DNA of 64,000 nt. It comes from Ignelater luminosus (Eukaryota; Arthropoda; Insecta; Coleoptera; Elateridae). The stretch lies in NCBI GenBank assembly GCA_011009095.1, contig VTPC01091277.1, forward strand, positions 22,588-86,587, written 5' to 3'. Under the pieces are notes generated by a model that worked only from the letters and a program-made list of their open reading frames with translations, ran no database searches and was not told the origin of the DNA. Made by a program: the position numbers and the translations under genes. Of this stretch, positions 25,520-38,806 are shown one piece after another. The first letter of the stretch is position 1, and each line of letters begins with the position of its first letter.

Positions 25520-26470
25520 CAACTAGCCCAAACTCGGGTTAATTGGAAGGGCTCCCAAAACTGTCAGTCCGCTTCTGTTATTAGTAAAGACCACTTGTTT
25601 TCAGGTTTGAAGTTAACTCACAATCACTATTTGGTTTCTCATAAATTCGACATCGCTCCATTTTTCCGTTGAAAGTTTCATGATTTAGATAGCTGAAAGC
25701 TTTGCTTAAGCCCAATAAGGCAACAACGTCACTTTCATTAGTGAAAGGGTCGACTTCTGTAATTATCATTGTACATAGTTGTTTTTCCTTTTTGGTAGGC
25801 AAACTGAGTCTTCGAGATCAAGTCGTATTTTAATAAAAATCATTTAATTGTCGCACAATTATCTTTTCAAAAACTTTTGATATGATGAGTAATCTTCATT
25901 TTGTAGGCGCTTACTATAGATAGTACTTAACTCTTTCAAGGCGTTCCACATTTTTGAAATGTCTTCTGTGAATCATTCCTTACTTGCGTTGGTTCTAGAG
26001 TGTTTAATCTCTTTTTCTAGGATAATTTCCCAAAAATTTCATGATCGTATTCTGAAACAACATATAACATACTGTGCGACACGGACACACCAGCTAATGT
26101 TTCTGCGTAATTAAATCCTTTGTGGTCCGATAATAAAGGATTAATAACATCTAATGTATAATTATCTTTACTAATGTTTGTAAGTACATTTCTGTTGGTA
26201 GGCCGTTGGTTATAAATAGGTTAAAGGTGGTCAAAACATCCCTTAACTGTTGGAACGACTTATCAGTACTGTTTGTAACATAGATGTTAAAATCACCTGT
26301 TATCATCATTTTATGATCTAGTTGACAATATTTCTTCATTATCTGAGAGAAAAATGTCAAAAGATATTTAGCTCAATCGTTACGATTTATATGCCTTTCT
26401 TCACTGACACAAAGATACAAAGTATATGTTTCACAGTTGAAGAAAATGACCTAAGGTTCTGGGTGTACAA
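25520..26470 (-). pseudogene. Degraded non-LTR retrotransposon: endonuclease and reverse transcriptase fragments
   Basis: Minus-strand pieces follow the order of an APE-type LINE ORF2. An endonuclease part (26360-26151) contains MMITGDFNIYV, the conserved GDFN block, and after a frameshift LSDHKG, matching the C-terminal SDH block. A reverse-transcriptase part follows: FEKIIVRQLNDF and LISKTQFAYQKGKTT (fingers), then at 25802-25581 VVALLGLSKAFSYLNHE, the motif A region, and GALPINPSLG resembling the GVPQGSxLGP motif B. Both Asp residues of the usual LDLSKAFD are replaced (Gly and Ser), and there are several frameshifts and stops, so it cannot work. No poly(A) end or target duplication was found; the 3-prime part of the RT is missing. 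Family role: nicking of genomic DNA and target-primed reverse transcription. The clade is not assigned. Confidence 0.77.
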
Positions 26471-26610
26471 CAAACTGTTTGTTCTTGTATGGACTTGATT
26501 TCGTATGTTTTTGGAAGACACTTCTCCTTAAAAAATTTATTTAACAAATTTAAGTGTAATCTTTAACTCAGAACGTATCTGATAGATAAAATAAGGAGAA
26601 TGTTGTATCA

Positions 26611-26698
26611 TTTTTCTCTATTTTCTTTAACTATTTTTTCTCACGGTGGAAAACCTAGCCGCAGGGATGGAAAATAGTTGAAGAAAATAAAGAAAAAG
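26611..26698. repeat. Inverted repeat, 29-base arms with a ~28-base loop
   Basis: The left arm (26611-26640, TATTTTCTTTAACTATTTTT core) pairs with 26669-26698 (AAAATAGTTGAAGAAAATAA core) with only a few mismatches. The loop is GC-richer than the arms. It could be a small foldback element or a precursor hairpin; nothing else identifies it. Confidence 0.55.
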
Positions 26699-28440
26699 CA
26701 TAATCCAAAACGATTCGTTGTTTCATTTCCTTGTTGTAGTTCAAAAAAACACCACTAAAAATCACTTGAGTAACACACCTGATATTTTTCTCTTACTTTA
26801 TGGAGGTACTGCTGACTGAATTTTTGGATAGTTTATTAAATCAATTTTGGCATCAAATATTTGATTGTCTCGTGGTATAGTCATTGGCGATGACCGACAA
26901 AACATTTTATATTAAAATAAGCTTGCTGTTGTATTGATTATATCTCGGTCTAAAATGTGATAGAAATTGGACATTTACTGACTTTAGGTCTTGATCATAT
27001 CAAATACCAGTTGAATGTCCCGTATGATCTTTAAGTTCGTAAGCCCACGATCTAATTTATACCAGCTATTATGCGCTTCGGTGCATTCAACAGTACTTTG
27101 TTTTTTGATATTCAGTGGCACAATGTTTCTTAAGAAGCTTCTACTCGTTGTTTGATTTTATGTAACTTCTTTTGGAAGACCTAAATTGGCCTAGAAAGAT
27201 CTTGTACTTGACCCCTCAACTCTCTACAGACCTAATTACCTAAAATTTTTTATGTGTCTTTTTAGCTCTTCAGGCAGTACTACTACATAACTTTATAACA
27301 TGGAAATATTAGAAGTTTGATATGAACATATTTCTTTTTCTTCTGTTATATCATTGTATGTCCCTTATGATTGCAGATCTTTATTTAGAACTAACTATAC
27401 CAGGATATTGCAAGCTTTTAATTTAATGTGTGTATAAATTAGTTCACGCACCTGTGGTAAAGGTTTCAGCAAATAAAGTTTAAAACAGAAAATCTTGTTT
27501 AGAGTTAATTTCCTAAGGTAAACTTCGAAAAGTCTTCTCTCGTAATTGCAATATTGCATTGTGTTTTTCATTCCTTCCGAACGAGGCTTATGCATCAATC
27601 TTCATACGAGATCTGCCAAAATGAGAAAGTGGCTATCCTTTAATGAACAATTCATCTTTCGACGACTTCTGCAAAGAATACTGCTGCTTGGAGGCGTAGC
27701 GATTGAGAGGACACATAGCTCGAACAATTAAAAAATTGGGAATATCCGGCTTCAAGCTGCAAAATCAGTGAAGAACATTTATTATTCGTATAAAAGCCAT
27801 ATCATGCCAAAATCATTCAAGTCAATGCAGTTGGACCTGTCACATCATCTTTTATATATTATACTTGATTACTGCTTCTCGCTAGGGCGATTGTTTTAGG
27901 AACTATTTGTAATTCCTCTTTATTACAGTTAAGTGGCTGGTTGGAAATCTACAGATTTAATTTGGCAGTGCAAACATGTAATTGAAGGCACCATCACAAG
28001 GAAATGAATTTTCAGGCTGAAAATGCACCATAAATAATGGTGGTGATGACCTTCCGGCGAAGGACAGTGAAAAGTAAACATGACAAGAGAAAAAGAAAAA
28101 CCGGAAACTTTCTGGATGACAACAAAAACACTCAAGGATGTGGAAGTACCCCGAAGCATGTACAGGATTGATGTCGCCATGCGAACTCAGAACCTGGGAC
28201 GGTTGGATTAATTGTTGAAAATGACTAAAATGAAACCTGCTGGGTACCTATATTTGAATTGATGGCAGAATATTCTTAAGGTTGTGGAAAAGGTGCAGTC
28301 AAAATTCCAATTTTTATTGCAATTTATTGCAAAATGGGTTAAATCTTGTCGCAGCTATGGGGTATGAGAAAATGAAAAAGTCATAATGTTATAGAGCACC
28401 CGTTTCCGTTTCAGCCTCGCCCGCGCAAATAAACGTCTTC
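26699..28440. other. Non-coding stretch
   Basis: No gene recognised. Short frames near 27546-27731 and 27929-28180 lack motifs. Confidence 0.5.
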
Positions 28441-28442
28441 TA

Positions 28443-29115
28443 CAGGGTGATTCCGAAATAAAGGGTATCTTTTAATAGGTGATAAGTGAGGCTAAAAAAA
28501 AATGAAAAAAAATAATAACAAAATTTATGTTACGAACAATTAGACTCCAGTCTCACAAGCAACATTTTAATCCCTTATTATTATTTAGTCACATGAATAG
28601 GAAACATTTTAAATGGCAATGGATTACGCATACTACTTGAATGAAACATGCGTATGGAAGGTACTACTAACTGTCACCTCTGTATTTAATTCAATTTCAT
28701 AAATTCAACCAATTTTTATTTATGTAGCATAATGCTTATTGAAGTTTTTGGTTCTTCGGAAGTTTACAGAAAAAAATCACCAACAGTAAAATTTTAATAT
28801 TTTTCCGTTTGCAGATTAAAAAGTAAAAATTCCTACTGGTTATTTATGGCATTGTAGAAACCAGATAAACTATTATACCCCTAACATAAATAGCAAGAAC
28901 TACTTGCCAATGACAAGGACAGTCAGTCAACTCCTATCGATTTTTGCTTAAGTAAAAGTATGAGAGCAGGACCGGCTTGGCTTAGCGATTAAACTTCAAT
29001 CGTATTTTTCTCGGAAACTATGCAATTTTTACCTACCGTTTTTTATCGCAAATGTATGTACTATCACACTGCTATCCACCTTTAAGAGGATACCCTTTAT
29101 TTCGGAATCACCCTG
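28443..29115. mobile_element. TA-flanked MITE, family CAGGGTGATTCCG, copy 1 (deleted)
   Basis: A 673-bp element flanked by TA (28441-28442 and 29116-29117). The inverted ends begin CAGGGTGATTCCGAAATAAA and are identical over 27 bases. TA duplication suggests the Tc1/mariner superfamily. No open frame encodes a transposase. Internal sequence matches the element at 56447-57413 in opposite orientation, but about 290 bp just inside the left end is missing. Confidence 0.94.
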
Positions 29116-32100
29116 TATACTATGTTTACTTAAAATCTTCAGTTGACTGACTGTTAAACAATCAATTAGTTTTATCATTCTGGCATTCATGTAAAAAATT
29201 GACATTAAGAATGTGGCTGATGTTATCAATTAGAAAATCTACGTAATTATATTTAGTAAAATGATAGAAAATTGATGAAATGAGAATTAAAAATTATTTC
29301 CGAGTTAATAATTTTCTCTACTTTATTACATATTTATACAACGTTAATTACTACGTGATCTGTTATTACTTTTATCTACTTACCTGCTTTAATCAAAATT
29401 TTGTTACATTGTAAAAAGATTCAAATTTGTTGTTGGGGGTTTGGCAAAATATCTTTTTACTTTACACTACAAAATTGATATTTGTGTTTCAAATAAACTT
29501 TCTGTAACCTCTATGTAATATTTAGGGATTAACTAACTTTTGTATTTACTGTAGCTGCTGCTTTCATTTTAATTTTTAAATTAAGTAGTAAGTTAATCTT
29601 TCTATAAGACAACATGCATGTTTTCCTTCATTCACGTATTAATGAAATATGCAAGTCTTTAGTTAATTATCATTAACAGAGTTACTGGATTTATGAACTT
29701 TCTTTCAAATATATAGAGTAAACAACAAAAAGGAAAAAATGATAAGAGTGCACAAAGCTTTTGATATCAAAAGTTTTGTTTGCTCTAATTTTGTCTTTTC
29801 TTGGAAAATCAATACTAAAGTTACAACTCGAGAAAATAAAACAAGAAAGTTGTTCACGAATTCTTTGCCCTCTTCTTATAGAATACGGATATAATAATAA
29901 TGGCGGACCACAAAAAAGTTTTGTGAAATTTTAACCGCAAACCACAAATGTAATTAAATGTACATTTGCTTCGTTATTTATTTTTTTTTTGATAAAAATT
30001 TTGTGAAGTGCTTTACGATGGTTATTATAAAATATCATATAAATATATAAATGACAATTAGTCGAAGATTAACAGTCATGCGAGAGTAATTTAAATTTTC
30101 AAACACTTTTCGATATCCATCAATGCACCCGATAAAAGCTCCCTCGAAACACACGCAGCTTTATTGTAATAATTTCGAAAATTATACCTTTTTAAAAAGT
30201 GAAAACAGAATAGTATACTTTAGTTTGGCAGCTGATTATTATCAATTAAAAGGCAGTTTATTAGTTTTACCGTTTTATATCGTTAACGAAATAAATGATA
30301 ATCAAAGGAAAACAAATAATTAGTTATTCGACGTAGATACAAACATACTCTCTGTACCTTTTAACGCAACTCTAAAAAATAGCTACTTCGCACAATTAGT
30401 AAATTTAAAACTAAACAAAAGCAGGTACTAGTAATTGTTAAATAGTGACTATTGGGAACAGAATTTCAAGCAGGAATAATATGATAATTTCTTTCTTGGT
30501 AAGTTCTTGGATTTATTGATCACTAGTGTAGAGTAAGATCAAGGTCAATAGAGAAAATAAAAAATCAGATATTAGACAAAAGTAATCTTTGGAAAAGCTT
30601 TCACATAAAATAGATCGATCAGATGTGCATAAAGTCAAAGCTCAAGACATTGAAAACTGACTGATATTCTTACCATACCAGTAGACCAATTTTCTTGCTT
30701 TTGAATCGGTCTTCTACCAGATTGGTGCAAAAAGCCGCTGAAGGTATTTCTCCAAACGCACTTATATTGGTATTGACAAATGGCTTTTCGTTTTCTGCTC
30801 ATCGACAAATACTCAAATTAGCCTTTACTTTTTTATGTGGTGCTTTTAAAAGAACTCTGCTTCCCCGTAAAAATCGTGTCTATAGCATTAATTACCGTAA
30901 CGATCGTCCACGTCCTACCCCTTTTCATCGCAAAGTACGACAATTTACTGAAAATGTAAAAGATAATTCTTAACCACTTGAAACCTTACTGTGGATATGA
31001 TTTACACAACAAAATTCTATTCACACCTAACCAACTGAATGTTAATTCGAAAAAAAATCTATAGTTTTCTATTAGTTTTAGCCAGTATGGATTACACTCA
31101 AAACCCAGTTGCATTATTCAATCAGATCAGCTAATCCTGTGATCAACTTGATGGTTTGATTAACTATGCTTTAGACAACTGGTCTTTGTAATTAGCACCG
31201 AGCTTAACTTAATTCTACTCTGAAGTAAACGCTTTTGTTCTGATTTTGATTCTCATTTCCATGAGCTTTCTTAACTAATTGTAAACTACTAGTAGACTTA
31301 ATAAATTGTAATACTTGCGAGGGCATATTTTTTGTAAGCACTATAATAGGTGCCGATGCACGGTGCACATTGCGATTTGGCATTATCTCATTCATGTAGG
31401 ACAGTCTCGTGGTCATACATACTGTCAATGTGGCCGCATTAGGAGAAGCCACATTTACCGCTATATGCTCACAGCACCAACAGCTATAATATATATAAGT
31501 AATCATCGCTTATGCTATCAAGTAAAATCAGAAAATTCCTCTAAATTTTCTTGTAATTCGTGCATTATCACCCCCACTGAACAACCTCATTTAGTGAATT
31601 AAATTAGGTTTGGTTAGATGATCGTGTAGTAATGACTTTCGAAAATATCAGCAATTGGCATTAAAACCGAGTTTATTTATCATAATCACCGTTTCTGCAA
31701 AATAATTGCTCAAAAGTTTTCGTATATTCATTTTCTACATCATCTCTTTTGTTTTTGAAAATAACCCATTGATATTTACTTTTTTGAAATCCCCTAGAAG
31801 AGCAGTTTCCAAAAATATAACACAATATAGGGTGTCTATTTTAAAGAAGTCGTCTTAGTTACTACAACAAGAAAGATTCTAAATCTGGTGTTAGATATCT
31901 AGTAGGACTATCACTGACAGCTCTTTATTATTCAGGATAAAAGTAAGTTCATCTTGATGTCATCAGAATGAAAAATATGTTTATAATTAGAGATGTTTTC
32001 ATACTGCCTGATCCTTACGTGACAATATTCCGCCTCTTCCTTGAGTAATGCATAGAACAGTCTCGAAATATTTTGCATAAATTCAAAACGTTTTGAAAAG

Positions 32101-33779
32101 ACGAATTCCTTTTTTGCATTTTGGCGGTTTCTCATGAGGCTTTTCTGAGAAAATGTAAAGACTCTTTATGTGGAGCCATCTCACTTGCCAAGACGACGTA
32201 ATAGACCATCTTTTGCTAATTTGATCTAAGGATTTGTAAGACGATTGTAGCATTGGTTACTGACAAAAGTAGCTTAGCATTTTTCGTTTACAGTTAACAA
32301 ACCATTTTTGTTGCTTTTTGAAACAAAATATTGGATTCTATAGAAAATATAACGCGTCCAAAACATCACCTTTAATATAACTTAGGCTATCAATAATCAC
32401 ACAGCGAAGAAAAATGTCTTGGATTCTTTTGTAAAATAGGAAGTTCAAAACAAACAACATCAATGTAATAATCCAAGGACACTCATACTGAAAAGACTGT
32501 GTGGTCGAGTTCTAAATTAGTTTGCTATAAAAAATGAGGCCAAATATGAAGAAAAAAATGAAACAATAAGTCAATCTTTGATGGTACTACAGTGTTGTTT
32601 CTGTACATATAGAAGTTTAAACACAGCATAGCACTTACATATTGTGTTGGCTTATAAAATGCTTTTCGACTGTTTTTACAATTGAAGCACAAAGCAGTTT
32701 TTGTCTAGTTCTGAGTCTTACCATTTATTCATAAACACATCATACTTTAAGTGAAGCTTGGCCTTTTCGTTACTCGAAAGGTACCGTCAATGATTACTCA
32801 ACATCGCACTGTCTACAATCGTGTTTTTTGCTGTCCTTGTAATAGATTACGTTAAGTGACATTTTCATTCTGGTAACCACCTCATCTAATGTTGTGTTTC
32901 TTTTTCTGAATTATGGAATTACAAACGCTGGCTTGTCAAACTGCATCTTTTCCAAGATTTGCCATCTCTGTATTGTTTTTATCTTTGAGGCATAAATTTT
33001 GCTTTTGTTTTTTTCTCAGTATCATTCTTTCAAACAGATACTCTCGTTCAAGTTGTACGGCTAAACCAAATTCAGATCCAAGAGAAAGTGGAAGTAAACA
33101 ACAATCAGTGCGTTATTGTCTAGGATTGTGATTGATCACCCGTACGTCGGCAATAAAGCCCTGTCCAATAAGGCAGCTGCTTATTCATGTGCAATTGTTT
33201 AGGCGTACTTTCTCTTGAAATGGTATGAGAACTACCTTTTTCGTCCTTTGTAAGTTTTGCCTTGATTTTTTCCTTAGTTTTAATTTCAATAGTCTATTGT
33301 CTATTGTACTTACGTGCAAGACAAGGTTGGAAGTCAATATACAAGATGATTCATAAAGTATGTCCGAATTGCAAAAATAACGGATATACTGACATTGAGG
33401 ATACAAGAACAACAGATGGCCAGTTAATATAAACAAGACCCTGTAAACAACTTACAGAGTAAAAATAAAATCAACGTATTAGGGGAAGTCTCGATATATG
33501 TATTTTAATTTTATGCAAGGCTCGTTTCTAATTAATAGGTTAGGTTTTAACGATGGATACGCCTAGAAAACACATGCAACTAGACATAAGTACCTACTAT
33601 CGGTAAAGATACCAAAGAATTGGTAATTAACTTTCACACAGATGTTTTAACGACATTTTTAAAAATGCGTGCAGCACACTGCACCGATGCAACCAAAAGA
33701 TTTTTTGAAAAACGTCAACTATTTAATGGGTCTTCTTACGGCATCTGGCAAGCACCGAAATATAATAATATAAATTAGG

Positions 33780-33910
33780 ATCGGTGGCCCTGGCACGCGT
33801 ACACACATACAAACGTATATATAAAAACAAAAAATAGTGCGTGCACCTGCCGTTTTAGCGCTGATGTGCCGGAAACACGTGGCAGGGCAGCTGGTCACCC
33901 ACCGGCTATC
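33780..33910. other. GC-rich patch with three E-boxes
   Basis: A locally GC-rich tract in AT-rich DNA with CACCTG (33844), CACGTG (33876) and CAGCTG (33888), similar in character to the island at 10.6-10.8 kb. It could be a regulatory module; no coding frame. Confidence 0.25.
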
Positions 33911-35318
33911 TTTGTTTAATGATTCTTTTACTTGATTATTATCTTCTTTTTGTAGTTTTAAGAAAGGTCTGTCTTACAATTTTTAGGATTGAGTTAAAAG
34001 ATACACATGTCTTCCGTGAGCAGCAGCGGAGGAAATTTGAATAATATAAAATTCATGTTAATTTAGGTTAACTACATTTATACTTGCCTGTTTATTGTTA
34101 AAATCTTTTGTTTTAATTTCAGTGATGTTTGTTTAAAATGAAGAAGAGGATGAAATAATTGGAACAATTAAACCAGATTTATCAGTGGCAAATTGGTTTG
34201 GAGATTTCTACGTTATCTTGAACCACAAACCCTAATTTTGTCTGGAATTGGCTAAGGGGAATTTATATCAGCCAAATAAAACTTCAACCTGAAATTCCAT
34301 TGTTTTGTAAATGAAAAACTCTGTAAAAACAATGAAACTATTTTTAACTCCCCTTATAGCAATTTTAGGAATTCGTTATAAGCTTTGTTTACATTTTTTT
34401 GTGAGAGCTTCGCAATTGTAGGTTAATTTAAAGAAAAAGGGAATTATAAAAATCTAAATTTAATCCGAATCTTTCCATTAAATAAATATATTTTTTAGCA
34501 CTCAAATACACCTTCAAATCTTTTCCTTTTTGAGTAGGCACGAGCGCATAATTAAATCTTAAAAATGAAACGGATTTAGCAGGTGCATTAAGGCAGGTGA
34601 GGCATATTTTAAATTTCAATCTTCTTCGTATTTTTAATTGCACCATCAGTTTATCCCATCTTTTTACTGCATGTCATAATAATAAAAATATCCAATTTTT
34701 ATTAATTTGTTGCTCTTTTTCCTCACAAACCTTTTTCGAAAAAGTGGGTAATTTGTGAATGTTAAAGGAAAAACTAATTCAGTTATAAAACGTTTTAAGA
34801 ATTTCTTATACGGAAGCTTCTTACAATAAAATTTTTAAGTACACCTTGCAAATTAAGGTAATTTCCATGATTACATCCGCAAGGCTAACAATTTTGACAG
34901 TTGGATTTTAATTAAGGCATATATACTCTTGATTGTGCATAAAGATAAAAAGTAAAGCTTGTTGCAGTTTTGTTATTTTAATATTGTTTTAAGTGGGTAC
35001 ATTACCAACAGAGTTTAATTACAGAAAGATGCAACGATATGTCAAGAACCTGGCGAACCGTGAAAAGTTGCATGCAGATTTAAATAATATGAAAAGAATA
35101 ATGGCACCTGGACATATAACGGTAAACTTAAAATTTAACTAAATACACACATAAACACCTGCTTTTTCAATATAAATAATATAAATCTTAAATTAACTCA
35201 ACCATTTCGAAATTTGCGGTATTCTCATTTTTATTATGCCCGTTTATTTATTTTTATGATTGTACCTGAAACTTTATGGTACTTTAGTGAGAGGTGACTT
35301 TATTGTCCTTTATTATTA

Positions 35319-35331
35319 GAACCACCCCCTG
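35319..35331. repeat. Solitary transposon end, CACCCCCTG then TA
   Basis: GAACCACCCCCTG followed by TA resembles the right end of a TA-flanked MITE. No partner end was found nearby, so the element is truncated or this is chance. Confidence 0.3.
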
Positions 35332-36818
35332 TATAATTTATGATACTATAAACGAATTGAAGGTACGAGTGGAACGAACGAACATTTCAGAGGGGTGTTA
35401 TTCTTTTGTAAAAATTGAAATGCACCAACCTTGAGAGAGTTATTACATCTGAATTTGTTACCACTTTAAATTATTTAAACAAATGCCTAACGAATTTGTA
35501 TAACGCCCTACTTAAATATACAAAAATATGTACATTAAGGGTGGAATTAAAAATATGTCACCTCGCTTAGAAACTACATGAAATAAGGGTGTATAAAAAC
35601 TCAGCAGGAGGTGAAAACACGTATTACACACCAATAACAAGAGTTTTTCAATTACGTTCGTTTTTCATTATTAAAGCTTGTTGAAAAGTAAGGGGTGAAC
35701 GTGCTTTGTTTGATATTCACCTTTTTTTTTAAACTTAAATGACAAAACTATCGCTATAGATTGCAAAATGTATAAGCGAATGGAACATACCAATTTCTTC
35801 TGACATGATGAAGTACTAGTAGGTACTTACCTGCAACAAAAACAATGTATTAGTAATTAACTAAGAAAAGAAACTAATAAAATTACATTTATAATTTAAA
35901 TTTAATCAATGCATTAGTATTAAAAAAAACAAGCACAAACACAAAGTTAAAATTCGGAAGATATACGTAGCTTTTAGTCGTTCTAAAAGTACAATGTCAA
36001 CGTAGTGGTTGCTAAGCAATCTGCAGAAACCTTATAATAAAGGTCTTACTTTTCTACCTGGAGGATGCCTGAATAACCACCGGCATTTGGCAACTAGGGT
36101 AATTTCTGAATCCTCTTTAATATCCCTTTGCACACCTTTCCCCTCGAGAATTACACTGGGTATAACCGATAATCCTCACTGGAAGGTACAGAAACAACTT
36201 CTATTTTGCTCGTTTCGATTTTAGTATAAAACAAAATTTCTTTAATATTAAAGTAGATGTTTTGCACATTTTTAATATAAAGAAGCGATAGGCAATATTT
36301 GTATAAAAACTATTTTTATAGCTAAACTGTTTAAAAGAAAATCTAAAATGGGCTTTCTGAGTGGGTCTACCGGGGAAAAAAATATGTACGGTTAGCGTTT
36401 CCGCAGTTTAAATAATTTATTTCTATTTAGTAAAGATTAAAATGCTATAAAGTTTAATATGTGCGATAGCTAACCTTAAATGTAAAGGCCGGTTCCCATT
36501 AGAAACACTATTAAAGCATAGTACACACGTGCATTTACAGAATGATGAAACATTAAAAATTATTGTTTATATTTTCTTCTTCAAAATGCATATACGCAGA
36601 TATTCTAAAATATTTCGAGCCTTAATTATCTGTGGTTAGTTTGATAGTTATCTGATCTAACCATGATTTGAAAATAATTTCAAAATTTATCAGTTCTTTT
36701 AGATATTAGTTTGAAAAATTATCCTTTTATTCGTGGATTCTGTTTAATTAATTTCTTTTTTTTAGCAGAAGAAATCATAGGTAAAAAATGTGCGTGTTCG
36801 AATAATTGTTAAGGTATA

Positions 36819-37419
36819 CAGTGTCATTCAAAAAAAAGGGAATACTCAATAACTTTTTTAATACATTTCGTCAAATTTTACAGATAAAATGTGCAAAAAC
36901 GCTATGCCATGGAAAACAAAAGTTCAAATCTGGCAGAATTATTGATAAACAACAAACAAACAACGTTAGAGTGTGTTGCTTTCTTCTTGTTTTTGTAGTT
37001 ACTGATCAACAGTTTCTGTTCTAATTAACTAAAAACATTTTTAAAGATTTGTTTTCCATGGCCATAGGGTTTTTGCTTTTTAAAAGGCTGTCTGTTGTTT
37101 TACGATAGTTACATGTAGACAATAGCTGTTTTGAACACTTACAAACTTTTTGTGGGGTTTAGAGCAAAAAATTCTTATGCAACACCTATAAAATTTTATA
37201 TGTCCAGAAAGAGAAAAACGTGGAGAATCAGAAAATGTCACAAAAAATACACGGTGTCATTTAAAAAACCAAAGTTGCGTTCATTTCCGGTTTAACCAGA
37301 AATCAAGAAAAAAATTTGAAAGTGCCACCAAATACCACACATGCTCATAGACAACCGTTTTTTTGTTAATCGCAAGATAAAAAAGTTATTGAGTGTTTCC
37401 ATTTTTTTGAATGACACTG
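36819..37419. mobile_element. TA-flanked MITE, family CAGTGTCATTCAAA
   Basis: A 601-bp element flanked by TA (36817-36818 and 37420-37421). The inverted ends pair for about 42 bases with few mismatches, from CAGTGTCATTCAAAAAAA through ACTCAATAACTTTTTTA. Inside is a second inverted repeat around CCATGGAAAACAAA (about 36894-36921 against 37047-37077), and a further end-like word GGTGTCATTTAAAAAA near 37254, suggesting a composite or rearranged copy. No transposase. Confidence 0.88.
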
Positions 37420-37421
37420 TA

Positions 37422-38798
37422 TATAGATTGCCGCTGATCGCTGATTAGATCACCATATAGCCTGACTTGAAATCCGAATTAACCAAAAAGTCTTAGGTTT
37501 TAGGTTTTAGAATACCTTGAAAATTTACTGGCTTTTATTGGTTTTTCGAGCCGATTAAACTTCTTGGTTTTTATTAAAAAAATTTTGGATTTTCTAGAGC
37601 AGCATCAATTTTACTACGTCATACCAGATTTAAAGAACACCTGAAGATAGGGAATAAGCTTCTGAGACCTCATGACATTAATAGCACAACAGAGTGTGTA
37701 ATTAATACCATCAAAGCCACAGTTAGTAACTTTTAACAATAGCTACAGCTCCTACATGACATGAATCTGTGAAGGCTTTCACAAACAAATCTTACCAAAA
37801 TATTTTTCGACCAGTTAGCCATTGATACAATTTGACAGCTTGTTGGGGACTTCTTCGTACCCAATCTTGTCCGTTTCTGGTCTCGGTACTAGTTACTATA
37901 CGTCAATCTTTAGAGAAATTGGAACTTTTCCAGCTTACGAGTACTTTCTTGGGATTTACTACACTAAATGATTACGAAACCAGCCTAGACGCATGACTAA
38001 CCTAGCGAAAATTAACTAGACGAGAATTAACATTAATAATAACTGTTTGTCTGGAAGTATCCACCAATCAATATTTTCATATTTCTATATTTATAAACCG
38101 AGAGAAACCATAAAACCAGAGCGAGAAATACATGCTGTTGGGAGCGTATGGCAGAGGCATCCTGTTGATTCCAGATTGGTGTTGAACACATAGCGGACTC
38201 GCCGCAACTTGACCTCCAAGATCCCGTTCTGTGTTGACAACTGAGTTTTCTAACTGTCAGTACAGGTATTGATTGGCAAGTGTTTGTCTTTTCTTTCCCC
38301 AGCAACGACCATTACCAGGTTTTCGTGAATAAAATTAAAAAGTCGTTTATCAACCATTGATGTCTCGTTAATGGAATACTTTATTTTGAAAAGTATGCAA
38401 AATATATCTGCAGTATATACCGAAAACACTTCTTTGGGAGGAAACTAGCACTGTTGAAAATTCTGACACATTTAAATAACAGAACTTGATCTTGATACCA
38501 AAACCAGAAAATTTCTTTGTTGGAAATATTCAAAGAACAAACGTAAAATTCATAAATCAACAACACATAACTGATTGAGCATCCTCGTTGCAATGCTGAA
38601 CCTTGTTGCTGATGATTTTTGATGATCATCTTATTAAGTTTCTAATAGGAAGCTAAATACGTAAAATCGTACATTACGTTTAAAATATAAAAAGTAAATA
38701 AGATCCTCGAATCAAATATCTATTACAGGAAAAGTGAACTATTTGACTATTTAAACCGGTTAAAGTATTGCTGGTGTATTCGGCGTTACGATTAACGT
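37422..38798. other. Non-coding stretch
   Basis: No gene recognised. A minus-strand frame at 38033-38305 lies in a GC-richer patch but matches no family and has no clear splice sites. Confidence 0.45.
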
Positions 38799-38806
38799 AT
38801 CTCTAA

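Larger units (their letters stand above)
29118..36816. other. Long non-coding stretch
   Basis: No gene recognised over 7.7 kb. Frames such as 30695-30973, 31204-31602 and 32913-33131 lack domains. Isolated element-like ends occur at 31826 (TATAGGGTGTC), 33340 (GATGATTCATAAAGTATG) and 35319-35331. Confidence 0.45.

Noticed and set aside
27700..27790. A THAP-like stretch (NWEYPASSCKISEEHL) in one plus-strand frame
   Set aside because: Only a few residues resemble the THAP zinc-finger pattern, the upstream Cys pair is absent and the frame is short.
30695..31602. Several overlapping frames of 90-100 codons on both strands
   Set aside because: No motif, no splice context and mutual overlap; not supportable as genes.
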